A stretch of DNA of 64,000 bases, taken from contig NZ_LK995542.1 of NCBI RefSeq assembly GCF_900002405.1, positions 21,562 through 85,561 on the forward strand, read 5' to 3'. The notes beneath the pieces are model-generated. The model saw only the letters and a list, made by a program, of their open reading frames with translations. It did no database searches and was not told where the DNA came from. The position numbers were made by a program, and so were the translations under genes. Positions 9,301 through 17,697 of this stretch are shown piece by piece; the stretch's first letter is position 1; every line of letters begins with the position of its first letter. This DNA is from Actinomyces succiniciruminis (GTDB lineage Bacteria > Actinomycetota > Actinomycetes > Actinomycetales > Actinomycetaceae).

Positions 9301-10775
9301 CAGTACGCTCCCTTGCCGCCGACGACGGCCTTGAAGGTTGACAGGAAGATGCTGGCGTCCAGGCGGGCGCCTCGGTTTTCAACGTAGTGGCGGTCCAGCG
9401 CGACCGTCGAGTCCCAGGACAGGTCGGAGCGGCCCGACACCTGCCACAGGCCGGTCAGACCGGGCTTGACCAGGAGCCGTCGGCGGGCCTCGGCGTCGTA
9501 CTCGGCGACCTCACTGGGCAGTGCCGGGCGCGGGCCGACCAGGCTCATCTCCCCGCGCACCACATTGATCAGCTGCGGCAGCTCGTCGATGGAGGTGCGG
9601 CGGATGAAGCGACCCACCCGAGTGATACGCGGGTCGGTGCGGTTTTTGAACAGTACCTCGTTGCCGACGTCACCCCCGGCGCTCACTACGGCGGCCCGGC
9701 GGGCATCGGCATCGGTATACATCGAGCGCAGCTTCCACAGGGTGAAGTGCTTGCCGCCCGCTCCGACCCGGGTCTGGGTGTAGAAGGCGGGGCCGGGGGA
9801 GTCCAAACGTACGGCCAGTGCGGCTCCGGCCAGGATCGGCGAGGCGATCAGAAGCAGGAGGCTGCCGGCGATGCGGTCGAACACCTCCTTGGCCAGCAGT
9901 CGCGTGCGGCGCAGGCTCACGTCGATCAGACCCGTCCAGCCGTGGGTGACGGGTAGCCCGCGCATGCGTCCGGGCACCACGTCCTGCAGACCGGGGGCGA
10001 CCACCAGGCGTGCACCGGTCGAAGTCAGGCCACGCATCAGGGTTACGAGATCCTCCGGGCCGACCCCTCCCAGCGTCATTACGACGTCGATGTGCTCGGA
10101 TCGGATCATCGCGTTGATCGCGTCCTGGTCGCCCAGGCGAGCGGCGGTTCGGGAGCGGTTGGTACTGGAGGAGACGTAGCCGACGATGAGGAAGCCGTCT
10201 CCGGGGTGAGAGCGCAGATCACGCAGAATCGGCTCGGCGCCGGGCCCCATCACGATGAGCGTGCGACGCAGGCCGTGCCCCTCCATGCGGCGGGCGCGCA
10301 ACCAATTGCTTTCGATGGTGCGTCCGACGACTGCCAGCGCGAACTGGGCGGCCAGTGGTGCCAGTACCGCCCCGGCGGAGAGAGCGGGGGCAAGCAGTTG
10401 TCCCAGAAGAAGCGTCACGGGCGCGGTGACCAAGGCGGCCAGAGCTACCCGCTCGCTGCCCGAGCGAGCCTGGTCGACAACATCGACGCCCAGGGCGCCC
10501 GAGGCCCAGGTGAGTGACACCATCAAGATACCGGCGAGCGCGGTCAGCGCCAGCCGTGATACCCCCCAGCTCAGGCTGATCAGCGCCACCCATACCGGTA
10601 GCACCACGGCGGTCAGGTCGCTGAGCATGATCCAGGACAGCAGATCCTGGCGCATGGTCGGCCAGTCGGTGAACAGCGGTGACGTCAGCCGCGGCAGGAT
10701 CCGTGCTGAGTCCGGGTTCTGGTCGTCATGCCCGGCGGACTGCGGTAGAGACGAAGGGCTGGTCGGGCTGGCCAA
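9300..10775 (-). CDS. Exopolysaccharide-type sugar-1-phosphate transferase (WbaP/CpsE-like)
   Basis: A 491-residue polyprenyl-phosphate sugar phosphotransferase. The N-terminal half has several membrane helices and a nucleotide-binding-like region. The C-terminal bacterial sugar transferase domain starts near 290 with the entry helix (RIAGSLLLLIASPIL) and carries RLDSPGPAFYTQTRVG, WKLRSMYTDAD, RTSIDELPQLINV and KPGLTGLWQVSGRS. This enzyme class loads the first sugar phosphate onto undecaprenyl phosphate at the inner membrane. The start is TTG, chosen because a GGAG ribosome-binding site sits six bases upstream. It is the first gene of the minus-strand operon and has a leader of several hundred bases. 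Confidence 0.9.
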   Translation of the reverse strand: MASPTSPSSLPQSAGHDDQNPDSARILPRLTSPLFTDWPTMRQDLLSWIMLSDLTAVVLPVWVALISLSWGVSRLALTALAGILMVSLTWASGALGVDVVDQARSGSERVALAALVTAPVTLLLGQLLAPALSAGAVLAPLAAQFALAVVGRTIESNWLRARRMEGHGLRRTLIVMGPGAEPILRDLRSHPGDGFLIVGYVSSSTNRSRTAARLGDQDAINAMIRSEHIDVVMTLGGVGPEDLVTLMRGLTSTGARLVVAPGLQDVVPGRMRGLPVTHGWTGLIDVSLRRTRLLAKEVFDRIAGSLLLLIASPILAGAALAVRLDSPGPAFYTQTRVGAGGKHFTLWKLRSMYTDADARRAAVVSAGGDVGNEVLFKNRTDPRITRVGRFIRRTSIDELPQLINVVRGEMSLVGPRPALPSEVAEYDAEARRRLLVKPGLTGLWQVSGRSDLSWDSTVALDRHYVENRGARLDASIFLSTFKAVVGGKGAY

Positions 10776-11205
10776 GACGACTCCAAGGATGTTTGCGGTT
10801 GCTTATGGAAGGCGCGTGAGAGGACGGAGCGGAAGGACCGCTGTAATGACCTGCGGGGGCGCCAGGTAAGGCGCTGGGCGCGGGTTAATTCGTCGATGTC
10901 CCGACCGAATCTACTACCTACGCGAGGCTGTTGGGCATGAACGTGAACAGATGCACACAAAGAGACGGCGTGAAGCTAGTGTTCGGGGCGGAGTCGGCGG
11001 CGGGGTGCTTCAAGGGTGTGGGTGGTAATCGGTGCGATGATGCGGTTTGCGTGGGGTGTTGGGAGGAGTGTGCCGGGTCGGGGGAGGGCGGTGCGGGGCT
11101 GGGCGTAAAAGTAAAGAATTGGTCATGGCGGTGGCGCGGCTGTGACATTACTGAGATTTTTAGCGTGGTGGGCTCGTCGTTTCCGGCCGCATATGAGCGT
11201 CGTGC

Positions 11206-11241
11206 GTCACATTCGGTAACTTTTTTGTAACGCACAGTCAC
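11206..11241. promoter_or_regulatory. Four phased GT(A/C)AC direct repeats
   Basis: GTCAC, GTAAC, GTAAC and GTCAC start at 11206, 11216, 11227 and 11237, all in the same orientation and 10-11 bases apart; a run of six T separates the middle pair. Direct GTNAC-type half-sites at helical spacing resemble binding sites of actinobacterial OmpR-family regulators such as MtrA and GlnR. The site lies about 430 bases upstream of the sugar transferase. The regulator assignment is inferred. Confidence 0.45.
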
Positions 11242-11294
11242 GATTTGCGGCTGTTCGGGAACCTTATTGGATGATTATTCGGCGGCACTAATGC

Positions 11295-11318
11295 GACTCT
11301 TCCGGTTTGAGGTTGTGG
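11295..11318 (+). repeat. Solitary ISL3-like terminal sequence
   Basis: GACTCTTCCGGTTTGAGG matches, with small differences, the left ends of the two transposon-like insertions at 39499 and 40786. A weaker inverted counterpart ends near 11824, but the flanking bases are not duplicated, so this is either an old relic or a lone end. Confidence 0.45.
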
Positions 11319-11386
11319 GGCGGGGGTTGGGATGGCGTCCGGGGTGTGTGGTTGCTTGCGGTTCGGTCGGCCGACCCCGCGCCTGC

Positions 11387-11498
11387 TTGGACCGCCGGGC
11401 TCTACTCGGACCGGTCAGGCTGCGGTTGGACCGCCCTAGACGCACTCTCAGGCGGTCCAACCGCAGATACGGGGTCCAACTGGAGGAACTCGGTCCAA
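11387..11498. repeat. Nested 112-bp palindrome
   Basis: A perfect 16-base inverted repeat (CTGCGGTTGGACCGCC at 11420-11435 and its complement at 11451-11466, 15-base loop) sits inside an outer inverted pair TTGGACCG / CGGTCCAA at 11387 and 11491. Both pairs share nearly the same centre. It is not followed by a T-run and no gene ends nearby, so a simple terminator role is doubtful. Confidence 0.6.
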
Positions 11499-11603
11499 GT
11501 AGGGGCCCGGGACGGGTGCGGGCGCCGGGACCGGCCGGCATCACCGCGGCCTGCCCGCCCACGGCCGCCGTCGGCGCCGAGTGCCGTGCGTGGCGGCCCA
11601 AAG

Positions 11604-11723
11604 TGTCCAGGATCGGCATAAACGACTCCGACGCTGCCCGCGCCCATGGGCAGAACGTTGTAATCATGCGGTTTCAGAAACGGCCCTAGCGGTCGGCGAC
11701 GGCCTTAGTGCCGAATTCGGACA
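11604..11723 (+). repeat. 120-bp centred-core palindromic element, copy A
   Basis: The left arm begins TGTCCAGGATCGGCATAAAC and the right arm, read on the other strand, begins TGTCCGAATTCGGCACTAA. The 16-base core CGTTGTAATCATGCGG is at 11656-11671, exactly 52 bases from each end. Arm type: CGGCA. Between arms and core there is little conservation with other copies. Confidence 0.8.
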
Positions 11724-11843
11724 TTTCGCCCCCGGCGGAGCGCCCGGGCACACACCACCCCCGCCAGCACCCAACCCAACCAAGCCCACAACACCCACCC
11801 CCACTCCAACAAACCGAACAAGCCCGTTGACAGCGCTCCCGGC

Positions 11844-12794
11844 TCAGAGATTCTGTGGTTGATTGACGTCGTAGGTGTTCCGGGCATACGCGCGGGGCCG
11901 ACCGGCGCGCGCCTTGTGAAGTAGCAGCACGATCACCCCTGCGACCAGCCACAGACAGCCGATGACAGCCCAAGTGACCGGCTCGTCAACGGGGACGCCG
12001 GTGCTCACAGCCAACAGGCTGGACAGGTGGAATCCACCGTGCGCGCCCACGGCCGCCCAAGTCGAGCCCGAGGCCCAACGTGCCGCCATCGCCGCCGCTC
12101 CAAAGCCGAAGGGCATGGCCAGGTAAATGACGCGCTCGCCCCACCCCTCCTGGCCGCCCTGAGAGATCAAGTGCATGACGGTGAAGGCGAGTAGCGATAC
12201 GGCCGCCGCCGTCCGGGTGGAGCCGAGTGAGCGGAACAACCAACCACGCCACACCAGTTCCTCAGGGATCCCCTGCAGGAAGAACCCCAGAGCGATCTGG
12301 ATCAGGATCGCGGACCACCACGTGTCGCCCGGCATAGCGGGCTCCTCTCGGGGGACGCCGAGTGCTTCACTTACGGCTCCGGCCATCGGCATGACCGCGA
12401 AGGCAACGGCGACCATGCCGACGCACCAGGCCAGTGCGCGCGGACTCGGGCGCATCGCCAGATCGGAGAGGCGAGCGCGGTCCAGGCGAGTGATCAGCAG
12501 CCGGGTGCATGCGAATGCACAGAGGGTCGCCGTGGCCATGATCGTGAGGGTGGCCAGGCAGACCGTCAGCAACCCCGCGGGCCCCCAACCGAAGACCTTT
12601 CCGTCCAGCAGGGCCTCCACTCCCGGTATGGCCATGATGAGCGTTGGCACCGTGGCGCTCAGCACCATGACCACGATGGCGATCACCACCCGCGCCGCGG
12701 CGCCGCCCGGGCCCGGTCGGCTCGTTCGCGCCTCCAACCTCGGTTCCGTGTTGACTTCCGCCCCGGTCATCTCATGCGCGCTCATATAGGTCAC
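11844..12794 (-). CDS. CPBP-family intramembrane metalloprotease
   Basis: A 316-residue polytopic membrane protein with the CPBP (CAAX protease and bacteriocin-processing) motifs. Motif 1 is EELVWRGW with the glutamate pair at about 178-179 and arginine at 183. Motif 2 is FTVMHL with histidine at about 208. Motif 3 is HGGFH at about 252-256. These residues form the zinc site of the Rce1-type fold. Substrates are unknown. It is a single gene with no partner in the same direction; CPBP proteins in bacteria are often linked to peptide processing or immunity, but nothing here proves that. Confidence 0.88.
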   Translation of the reverse strand: MTYMSAHEMTGAEVNTEPRLEARTSRPGPGGAAARVVIAIVVMVLSATVPTLIMAIPGVEALLDGKVFGWGPAGLLTVCLATLTIMATATLCAFACTRLLITRLDRARLSDLAMRPSPRALAWCVGMVAVAFAVMPMAGAVSEALGVPREEPAMPGDTWWSAILIQIALGFFLQGIPEELVWRGWLFRSLGSTRTAAAVSLLAFTVMHLISQGGQEGWGERVIYLAMPFGFGAAAMAARWASGSTWAAVGAHGGFHLSSLLAVSTGVPVDEPVTWAVIGCLWLVAGVIVLLLHKARAGRPRAYARNTYDVNQPQNL

Positions 12795-12937
12795 GCTAAG
12801 TGGCGCGGGTCACCGATTCCAGAGTCGGTATCAATAACCAGGGGCGACACGCCGCGGATTCAGGGACCGGTCCGGGACCTCCCCGAGGGGCCCTACCGTC
12901 CCGGAGCCGTGCGGGGCTCCGGATATGGTTCAAGGGC

Positions 12938-13033
12938 ATGAGCCGAATGGTCAGGCCGAGTAAGGCCAAGGCGGGCAACAAGATCGCGGTGCTGTCACCG
13001 TCGCCGGCGATGCCCGTACCGGCCTCCGACGTA
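12938..13033 (+). pseudogene. N-terminal fragment of a peptidase S66 (LD-carboxypeptidase/MccF-like) gene
   Basis: From the ATG at 12938 the frame reads MSRMVRPSKAKAGNKIAVLS and then SPSPAMP, which closely resembles the start of S66 peptidases (typically V-R-P-P-x-L-x-P-G-D-x-I-A-V-V-S-P-S). The resemblance stops after about 30 residues and the sequence runs into a toxin-like fragment in another frame. S66 proteins are about 300-350 residues long, so only a stub remains. Confidence is limited by the short match. Confidence 0.45.
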
Positions 13034-13176
13034 AGTGCCGCCCCCTCAAGGGCCGTCCCGCCTGGCGCGTACGCGTGGGCGATTTGGGCAGATACAGCGT
13101 CATCTACACGATCGACGACGGCCGACTCGTCGTCGTTGTGGTCACGCCCGGACCCCGCGGCGACGCATATCGCTGA
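12976..13176 (+). pseudogene. C-terminal fragment of a RelE/ParE-type toxin gene
   Basis: The frame ending at the TGA at 13174 reads RPLKGRPAWRVRVGD, then YSVIYTIDDGRLVVVVV and ends RGDAYR. This matches the C-terminal half of RelE-type mRNA interferase toxins (LKGxxxxWRVRVGDYRVIYxIDD, ending HRxxVYR). No start codon with a ribosome-binding site, no N-terminal half and no antitoxin gene are visible. It directly follows and partly overlaps the S66 fragment, so the site is a scrap heap of two decayed genes. Confidence 0.6.
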
Positions 13177-13201
13177 CCGGGCCGCCCGGGACGGCGCGAG
13201 C

Positions 13202-13227
13202 GAGTAGGCGCCCGCGCGGTCCTACTC
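13202..13227 (-). terminator. Hairpin at the prfB stop codon
   Basis: GAGTAGG and CCTACTC form a perfect 7-bp stem with a 12-base GC-rich loop. The stem includes the prfB stop codon. There is no T-run, as is common in high-GC actinobacteria. Confidence 0.4.
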
Positions 13228-14343
13228 GGCCGTTTGTTCCTGCTGCTTGCGCCAGCGGATGCCGGCGTCGATGAATCCGTCGATGTCGCCGTCGAACACG
13301 GAGTCGGGGTTGCCGACCTCGTAGCCGGTGCGCAGGTCCTTGACCATCTGGTAGGGGTTGAGCACGTAGGAGCGCATCTGGTCGCCCCAGGAGGCCTTGA
13401 CGTCACCGGCAAGCTCCTTCTTCTTGGCGTCCTCCTCCTGCTGCTTGAGCAGCAGGAGGCGCGACTGGAGCACGCGCATGGCGGCGGCGCGGTTCTGGAT
13501 CTGGGACTTCTCATCCTGCATGGACACCACCAGCCCGGTGGGCAGGTGCGTGATGCGCACGGCCGAGTCGGTGGTGTTCACGGACTGGCCGCCGGGACCG
13601 GAGGAGCGGAACACGTCGATGCGGATATCCGTCTCGGGGATGTCGATGTGGTCGGTGGACTCGATCAGTGGGATGACTTCGACGGCGGCGAAGGAGGTCT
13701 GGCGGCGTCCCTGGTTGTCGAAGGGGCTGATGCGCACCAGGCGGTGGGTGCCACCCTCCACGCTGAGCGTGCCGTAGGCGTAGGGGGCGTGCACCTCGAA
13801 GGTGACGGACTTCAGCCCCGCTTCCTCGGCGTAGGAGGTGTTGAGGATCTTGATCGGGTAGTCGTGGCGCTCCGCCCAGCGGGTGTACATGCGCAGCAGC
13901 ATTTCCGCGAAGTCGGCGGCGTCGACGCCGCCCGCCCCGGAGCGGATGGTAACCACGGCGTCGCGCTGGTCGTACTCGCCGGACAGCAGGGTGCGGATCT
14001 CCAGGTCGGACAGGTCCTTGCGCACGCCGGCCAGGTCGCGCTCGGCCTCGGCGAGCAGCTCCGCCGCATCATCACCGGACTCCTCCCCCGCCATCTCGAC
14101 CATGGTCTCCAGGTCGTCAATACGCCCGCCCAGTGCTTCCACCCGCTTGAGGTCGGCCTGTGCGTGCGCCAGAGCCGAGGTGACTGCCTGGGCGGCGTCG
14201 GCGTCGTCCCACAGGTTGGGGGCGGCGGCCTGCTCGGAAAGCTCGGCGATGCGTCCGCGCAGCGCCTCCGGGTCCGTCACGGCGACGACGGAGGCGTAGG
14301 TGTGTCGGAGCTGCTCAATCTCGGCGGGAAAGTCTGTGGCCAC
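13222..14343 (-). CDS. prfB: Peptide chain release factor 2
   Basis: A 373-residue class I release factor recognising UAA and UGA stop codons. The stop-codon recognition tripeptide SPF is at 206-208 (VRISPFDNQ) and the universal GGQ motif at 251-253 ([20 protein letters not shown]), which triggers peptidyl-tRNA hydrolysis. The frame is open further upstream to 14715, but family length and alignment point to the GTG at 14343 ([10 protein letters not shown]). The region around codon 26, where many bacteria carry an autoregulatory +1 frameshift with an internal UGA, is one continuous frame here, so that control is absent. Confidence 0.93.
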   Translation of the reverse strand: MATDFPAEIEQLRHTYASVVAVTDPEALRGRIAELSEQAAAPNLWDDADAAQAVTSALAHAQADLKRVEALGGRIDDLETMVEMAGEESGDDAAELLAEAERDLAGVRKDLSDLEIRTLLSGEYDQRDAVVTIRSGAGGVDAADFAEMLLRMYTRWAERHDYPIKILNTSYAEEAGLKSVTFEVHAPYAYGTLSVEGGTHRLVRISPFDNQGRRQTSFAAVEVIPLIESTDHIDIPETDIRIDVFRSSGPGGQSVNTTDSAVRITHLPTGLVVSMQDEKSQIQNRAAAMRVLQSRLLLLKQQEEDAKKKELAGDVKASWGDQMRSYVLNPYQMVKDLRTGYEVGNPDSVFDGDIDGFIDAGIRWRKQQEQTAE

Positions 14344-14570
14344 GGGCCCGAGTCTAGAACAGACCCGGGGCCGGCCCGACAGACGGAATACCAACGGCGA
14401 TCGCAACGCCATCCTGGGCCGCGCTGCTCGTCCAGCAGGACCGCCGTCACCGGCCGCCCTCCGCAACCTACCCAACGGAGCCGCACTCGCAAGACCGGTT
14501 CCGGTTAGGGTGGATACGTGCATGTCGTTCCCTACATCCTCGCGCTGACGCTTGAGGAACACGGCGGGTT

Positions 14571-15983
14571 GTGCGGGTCCGTCATTCCCTCCGACAACTC
14601 CCCGGCATCGTGACGCCTCTCGCCGACACCGCTCGCGGCAGCTCCTCCGACGGCGATGTCCCCGCCGCGGATGCTCCAGCCACCACCGCGACTCCAGCAG
14701 GGCTCCCGGCCGCAACCGCCCTGGACTGGCGTCGGCACTGCCGTCTGATCGGGCCCACCCGCTACCGGATTCCGCTCAGCGACGCGGTGCTCACGATTCT
14801 GTTGGCGGTCGTAGTGCTGGCCGACTTCACACTGTTGTACACCTGGGGCCCGCACCCGGCCTATGTGGCGAACGTGCTCGTAGCCCTGACGGTGACCGCG
14901 GCTCAGCCCTTCCGCCACCATTCCCCCACGGTTTCGGGCGTGGTCGTCTACCTGGCGATGGTGGCCTACGTGGCGCTGCTGCGCATCACCCCGGTCAACC
15001 TCGGCCTGTCCCCGATCATCGTGGCGGTGCCGACGGCGTTGCATGCACTCACCCGCTGGGCCGCGGACCGGCGCTGGGGCGTGGCGGGACTGCTGGCCGC
15101 ACTGGTCGGGGCGGTGATCAACCCGCAGACGGTGTACGCGGTCAACCCCCATACCGCCGACATGTTCAACTATCCGCCCTTCGGGTTCGCCCTGGCCTGC
15201 GTGCTCGTAGTGACCGTCACCTACCTGTGGGCGCTCGGTCGACGCTCCGCCGCGGAGTCCGTGGACCGTACCGTCGCCGCAGCATCCCGGCTGGCCGCCG
15301 CCCAAGCGGTGTCTGCGGAGCGCCTGGCCGTTGCGCGGGAGCTGCACGATCTGGTCGGCCACGGCCTGACCGTGGTCAAGGTGCAGGCGGATACCGGGCT
15401 CGCCCTGGGGACCCCCGAGGCCGCCCGTGATTCCCTTACGGCGGTGCGCGATGCCTCCGCGGCCGCGCTCGCCTCCACCCGCGAACTGGTGGCCCTGTTG
15501 CGCAGCTCAACGACTCAGGGGCCGCCGGCCCCGGTGGCGGACCTGACCGCGCTGCCGGAACTGGTGGCACAGGCGCGCGCCACCGGCGTGGAGGTCGAAG
15601 CCGCGCTGCCCACTGCGGCCGAACTCGCCGCCTGGAACGACTCCTGGACGGCGTTGCAGCGGCTGACATTGATTCGGGTGGTCACCGAGGGCCTGACCAA
15701 TGCGGCCAGGCACGGCGACGGCACCGCCCGGATCACCATTGCCCGGCACGACGACAGCTGCCGGGTGCGTATAACCAACCCGTTGCCCGGCGGCGTATCC
15801 ACTTTGGCCGCGGACGGGGAAAACGGCCGCGAACACGGATATGGACTGACCGGTATGGCCGAGCGGCTGCGTCTGGTCGAGGGCCGGTTGGAGGCCGGCC
15901 CGAGCGACGACGCCGGGGCGTGCTTCCTGCTCGACGCCGTCTTCCCGGCTGACTTCAGCCACGACCCCGAGGAGCATCGATGA
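14571..15983 (+). CDS. NarL-type sensor histidine kinase
   Basis: A 470-residue kinase with five or six membrane helices (about 70-220), a HisKA_3 dimerisation domain with the phospho-accepting histidine at about 259 ([16 protein letters not shown]) and a HATPase domain (N-box [14 protein letters not shown]-box [11 protein letters not shown]). The external loops are short, so it probably senses a membrane or envelope signal. The start is GTG; an in-frame stop at 14553 rules out a longer N-terminus. It overlaps the response regulator by ATGA, and an ABC exporter follows, suggesting a drug or peptide response unit. Confidence 0.88.
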   Translation: MRVRHSLRQLPGIVTPLADTARGSSSDGDVPAADAPATTATPAGLPAATALDWRRHCRLIGPTRYRIPLSDAVLTILLAVVVLADFTLLYTWGPHPAYVANVLVALTVTAAQPFRHHSPTVSGVVVYLAMVAYVALLRITPVNLGLSPIIVAVPTALHALTRWAADRRWGVAGLLAALVGAVINPQTVYAVNPHTADMFNYPPFGFALACVLVVTVTYLWALGRRSAAESVDRTVAAASRLAAAQAVSAERLAVARELHDLVGHGLTVVKVQADTGLALGTPEAARDSLTAVRDASAAALASTRELVALLRSSTTQGPPAPVADLTALPELVAQARATGVEVEAALPTAAELAAWNDSWTALQRLTLIRVVTEGLTNAARHGDGTARITIARHDDSCRVRITNPLPGGVSTLAADGENGREHGYGLTGMAERLRLVEGRLEAGPSDDAGACFLLDAVFPADFSHDPEEHR

Positions 15984-16777
15984 ACCAGGACCGGCTGCGT
16001 ATCGCCGTCGTCGACGATCAGCAACTCCTGGTCGCGGCCTTCCGTTCCCTGCTGGACGCCCAGGCGGACATGACCGTAGTGGCCACCGCTAATGACGGCC
16101 GGGCGGCGCTGGAGTCGCTGCGCCGCGCCAGGGACCGTGGCGAGCCGGCAGACGTGGTGCTGATGGACATCCGCATGCCGGGACTGGACGGCATCGCAAC
16201 CACGCGGCGGCTGCTATCCGATCCAACCCTGAGCGGCCGCGACGGCGACAGCCCCACACGGGTACTCATGCTCACCACGTTCCAGGAGGAGGAGCTGGTG
16301 CTGGGAGCGCTGCGGGCCGGGGCCGCCGGCTTCCTGCTGAAGGACTCCGGCCCGACCGACCTACTGGCGGCCGTTCACGCCGTCGCCGTCGGACAGGCCT
16401 GGCTGGACCCGGTAATCACCCCCTACGTACTGCGCGCGCTGGAGGGAGAACCCGAGCAGACCGCAGCCGGTCCGGCGGTGGCAGCGGTCGATTCGGCTGC
16501 CACGCCCGTCTCTTCCCCGGTCGACGCGGAGCCCGCCGAACGTCCCGGGGCCGAGGCCGGGCTCCTGCCCGGCGAGACGCTGACCGGCCGCGAGCGCGAC
16601 GTGCTCGAGCTGGTCTGCCGGGGAATGACCAACCCGGAGATCGCCGCGCGCCTGTACATCGCCGAGTCGACCGTCAAGACCCATGTCAAGGCGCTGCTCG
16701 GACACACCGGCTGCCGCAACCGGGTGGAGCTGGTGATCCACGCGCTCAGGTCCGGGATGGTCGACCCAGGCCTGTAG
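15980..16777 (+). CDS. NarL/LuxR-family response regulator
   Basis: A 265-residue response regulator. The receiver domain has its acceptor aspartate at 63 (VLMDIRMPGLDG) and the conserved lysine in FLLKDSG. An unusually long linker of about 45 residues, rich in A, P and E, separates it from the LuxR-type HTH (LTGRERDVLELVCRGMTN, then AESTVKTHVK). It is translationally coupled to the upstream kinase and probably regulates the ABC transporter beginning 107 bases downstream. Confidence 0.9.
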   Translation: MNQDRLRIAVVDDQQLLVAAFRSLLDAQADMTVVATANDGRAALESLRRARDRGEPADVVLMDIRMPGLDGIATTRRLLSDPTLSGRDGDSPTRVLMLTTFQEEELVLGALRAGAAGFLLKDSGPTDLLAAVHAVAVGQAWLDPVITPYVLRALEGEPEQTAAGPAVAAVDSAATPVSSPVDAEPAERPGAEAGLLPGETLTGRERDVLELVCRGMTNPEIAARLYIAESTVKTHVKALLGHTGCRNRVELVIHALRSGMVDPGL

Positions 16778-16884
16778 ACGGCAACCTCTCTCCCCCTTTC
16801 GGAGGAGGCCTTTACGCGGCCGGTGGCTGTGCTCGTGTCCCTTGTGGGGATCCGCCGGCAGGCGCCCGAGCGGATTCTGGCCTC

Positions 16885-17697
16885 ATGGCTACAGCACCAT
16901 TGTCACCGCCCACGTCGTCTCCCGCTTCCACCGCCGACTCGTCCCGGCCGGCCGCGTACCTCACCGTCCCGCCCGGGCTGGCACTGCGTAATGTGGAGGT
17001 GAGCTACGGCAGGCAGAAAGTACTGATGGGGCTCAACCTGACCGCGCGCCCGGGGCGGGTCTACGGTTTGTTGGGGCTCAACGGCGCCGGCAAGTCCACC
17101 ACCTTCAACACCGCGCTGGGGCTGTTACGGCCCGACGCCGGCTCGATCGAGGTGCTGGGCAGGCCCTTGAGGCGCGAGAGTCTCAGCCACGTGGGGGCGA
17201 GCATAAACGGCCCGGCGTTCTATCCGCAGTTGTCCGCCCGCCGCAACCTGCACATCCACTGTCTGCTGACCGGCACCACCGTCGAGGTGATCGACCCGCT
17301 GCTGGAACAGGTCGGCCTGGGGCGGGCCGGCCGCAAACGGGCCGGTAGCTTCTCCACCGGTATGAAAGTGCGCCTCGCCCTGGCGATGGCGCTGCTGGGC
17401 GACCCGGAGGTGCTGGTGCTGGACGAGCCGCAGAGCGGCCTGGACCCGCAGGGCATCATCTGGCTGCGCGACCTGCTGCGTGAACTGGCCGCGGGTGGAC
17501 GCACCGTCATCGTGTCCAGCCATGTGCTCGGGGAGATGGCGCGCACCTGTGATGACGTCGGTGTGCTCGCGGGTAGGCGCATGGTCTATGAGGGACCGCT
17601 GGCCGAGTTCGCGGTGGCCGGCCAGGACCTGGAGGACGCCTTCCTCGCCGCCGTCACCGGGGCCGCGGACCGCCGTGGGCAGGAGGTGCGGCGATGA
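16885..17697 (+). CDS. ABC transporter ATP-binding protein (exporter type)
   Basis: A 270-residue ABC ATPase. Walker A is GLNGAGKST at about 64-72, the signature is a divergent FSTGMKVRLALA, Walker B is VLVLDEPQSGLDP and the switch histidine is in VIVSSHVLGEMAR. The first 25 or so residues are a low-complexity S/P/A tail. The divergent signature (S-T-G-M rather than S-G-G-Q) is common in BcrA/LanF-type exporters. It overlaps the permease gene by ATGA and is preceded by a two-component system, fitting a lantibiotic or antibiotic immunity-type module. The substrate is unknown. Confidence 0.9.
   Translation: MATAPLSPPTSSPASTADSSRPAAYLTVPPGLALRNVEVSYGRQKVLMGLNLTARPGRVYGLLGLNGAGKSTTFNTALGLLRPDAGSIEVLGRPLRRESLSHVGASINGPAFYPQLSARRNLHIHCLLTGTTVEVIDPLLEQVGLGRAGRKRAGSFSTGMKVRLALAMALLGDPEVLVLDEPQSGLDPQGIIWLRDLLRELAAGGRTVIVSSHVLGEMARTCDDVGVLAGRRMVYEGPLAEFAVAGQDLEDAFLAAVTGAADRRGQEVRR

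Larger units (their letters stand above)
10776..11843. other. Long intergenic region, no convincing gene
   Basis: This stretch of about 1.07 kb between the sugar transferase start and the CPBP protease stop has no believable gene. Short open frames on both strands lack ribosome-binding sites and domain signatures. It holds a locally AT-rich patch around 11110-11280 that could be the promoter region of the minus-strand operon, the GT(A/C)AC direct repeats, a nested palindrome, a 120-bp palindromic element and a transposon-end-like sequence, all listed separately. Confidence 0.6.

Noticed and set aside
10931-11230. A 99-codon Cys-containing plus-strand frame in the long intergenic region
   Set aside because: No ribosome-binding site or recognisable pattern; it runs through the GT(A/C)AC repeats.
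11295-11824. A third complete ISL3-like insertion
   Set aside because: The right end is only weakly similar and the flanking 8 bases (ACTAATGC and CGTTGACA) do not match, so no target duplication supports it.
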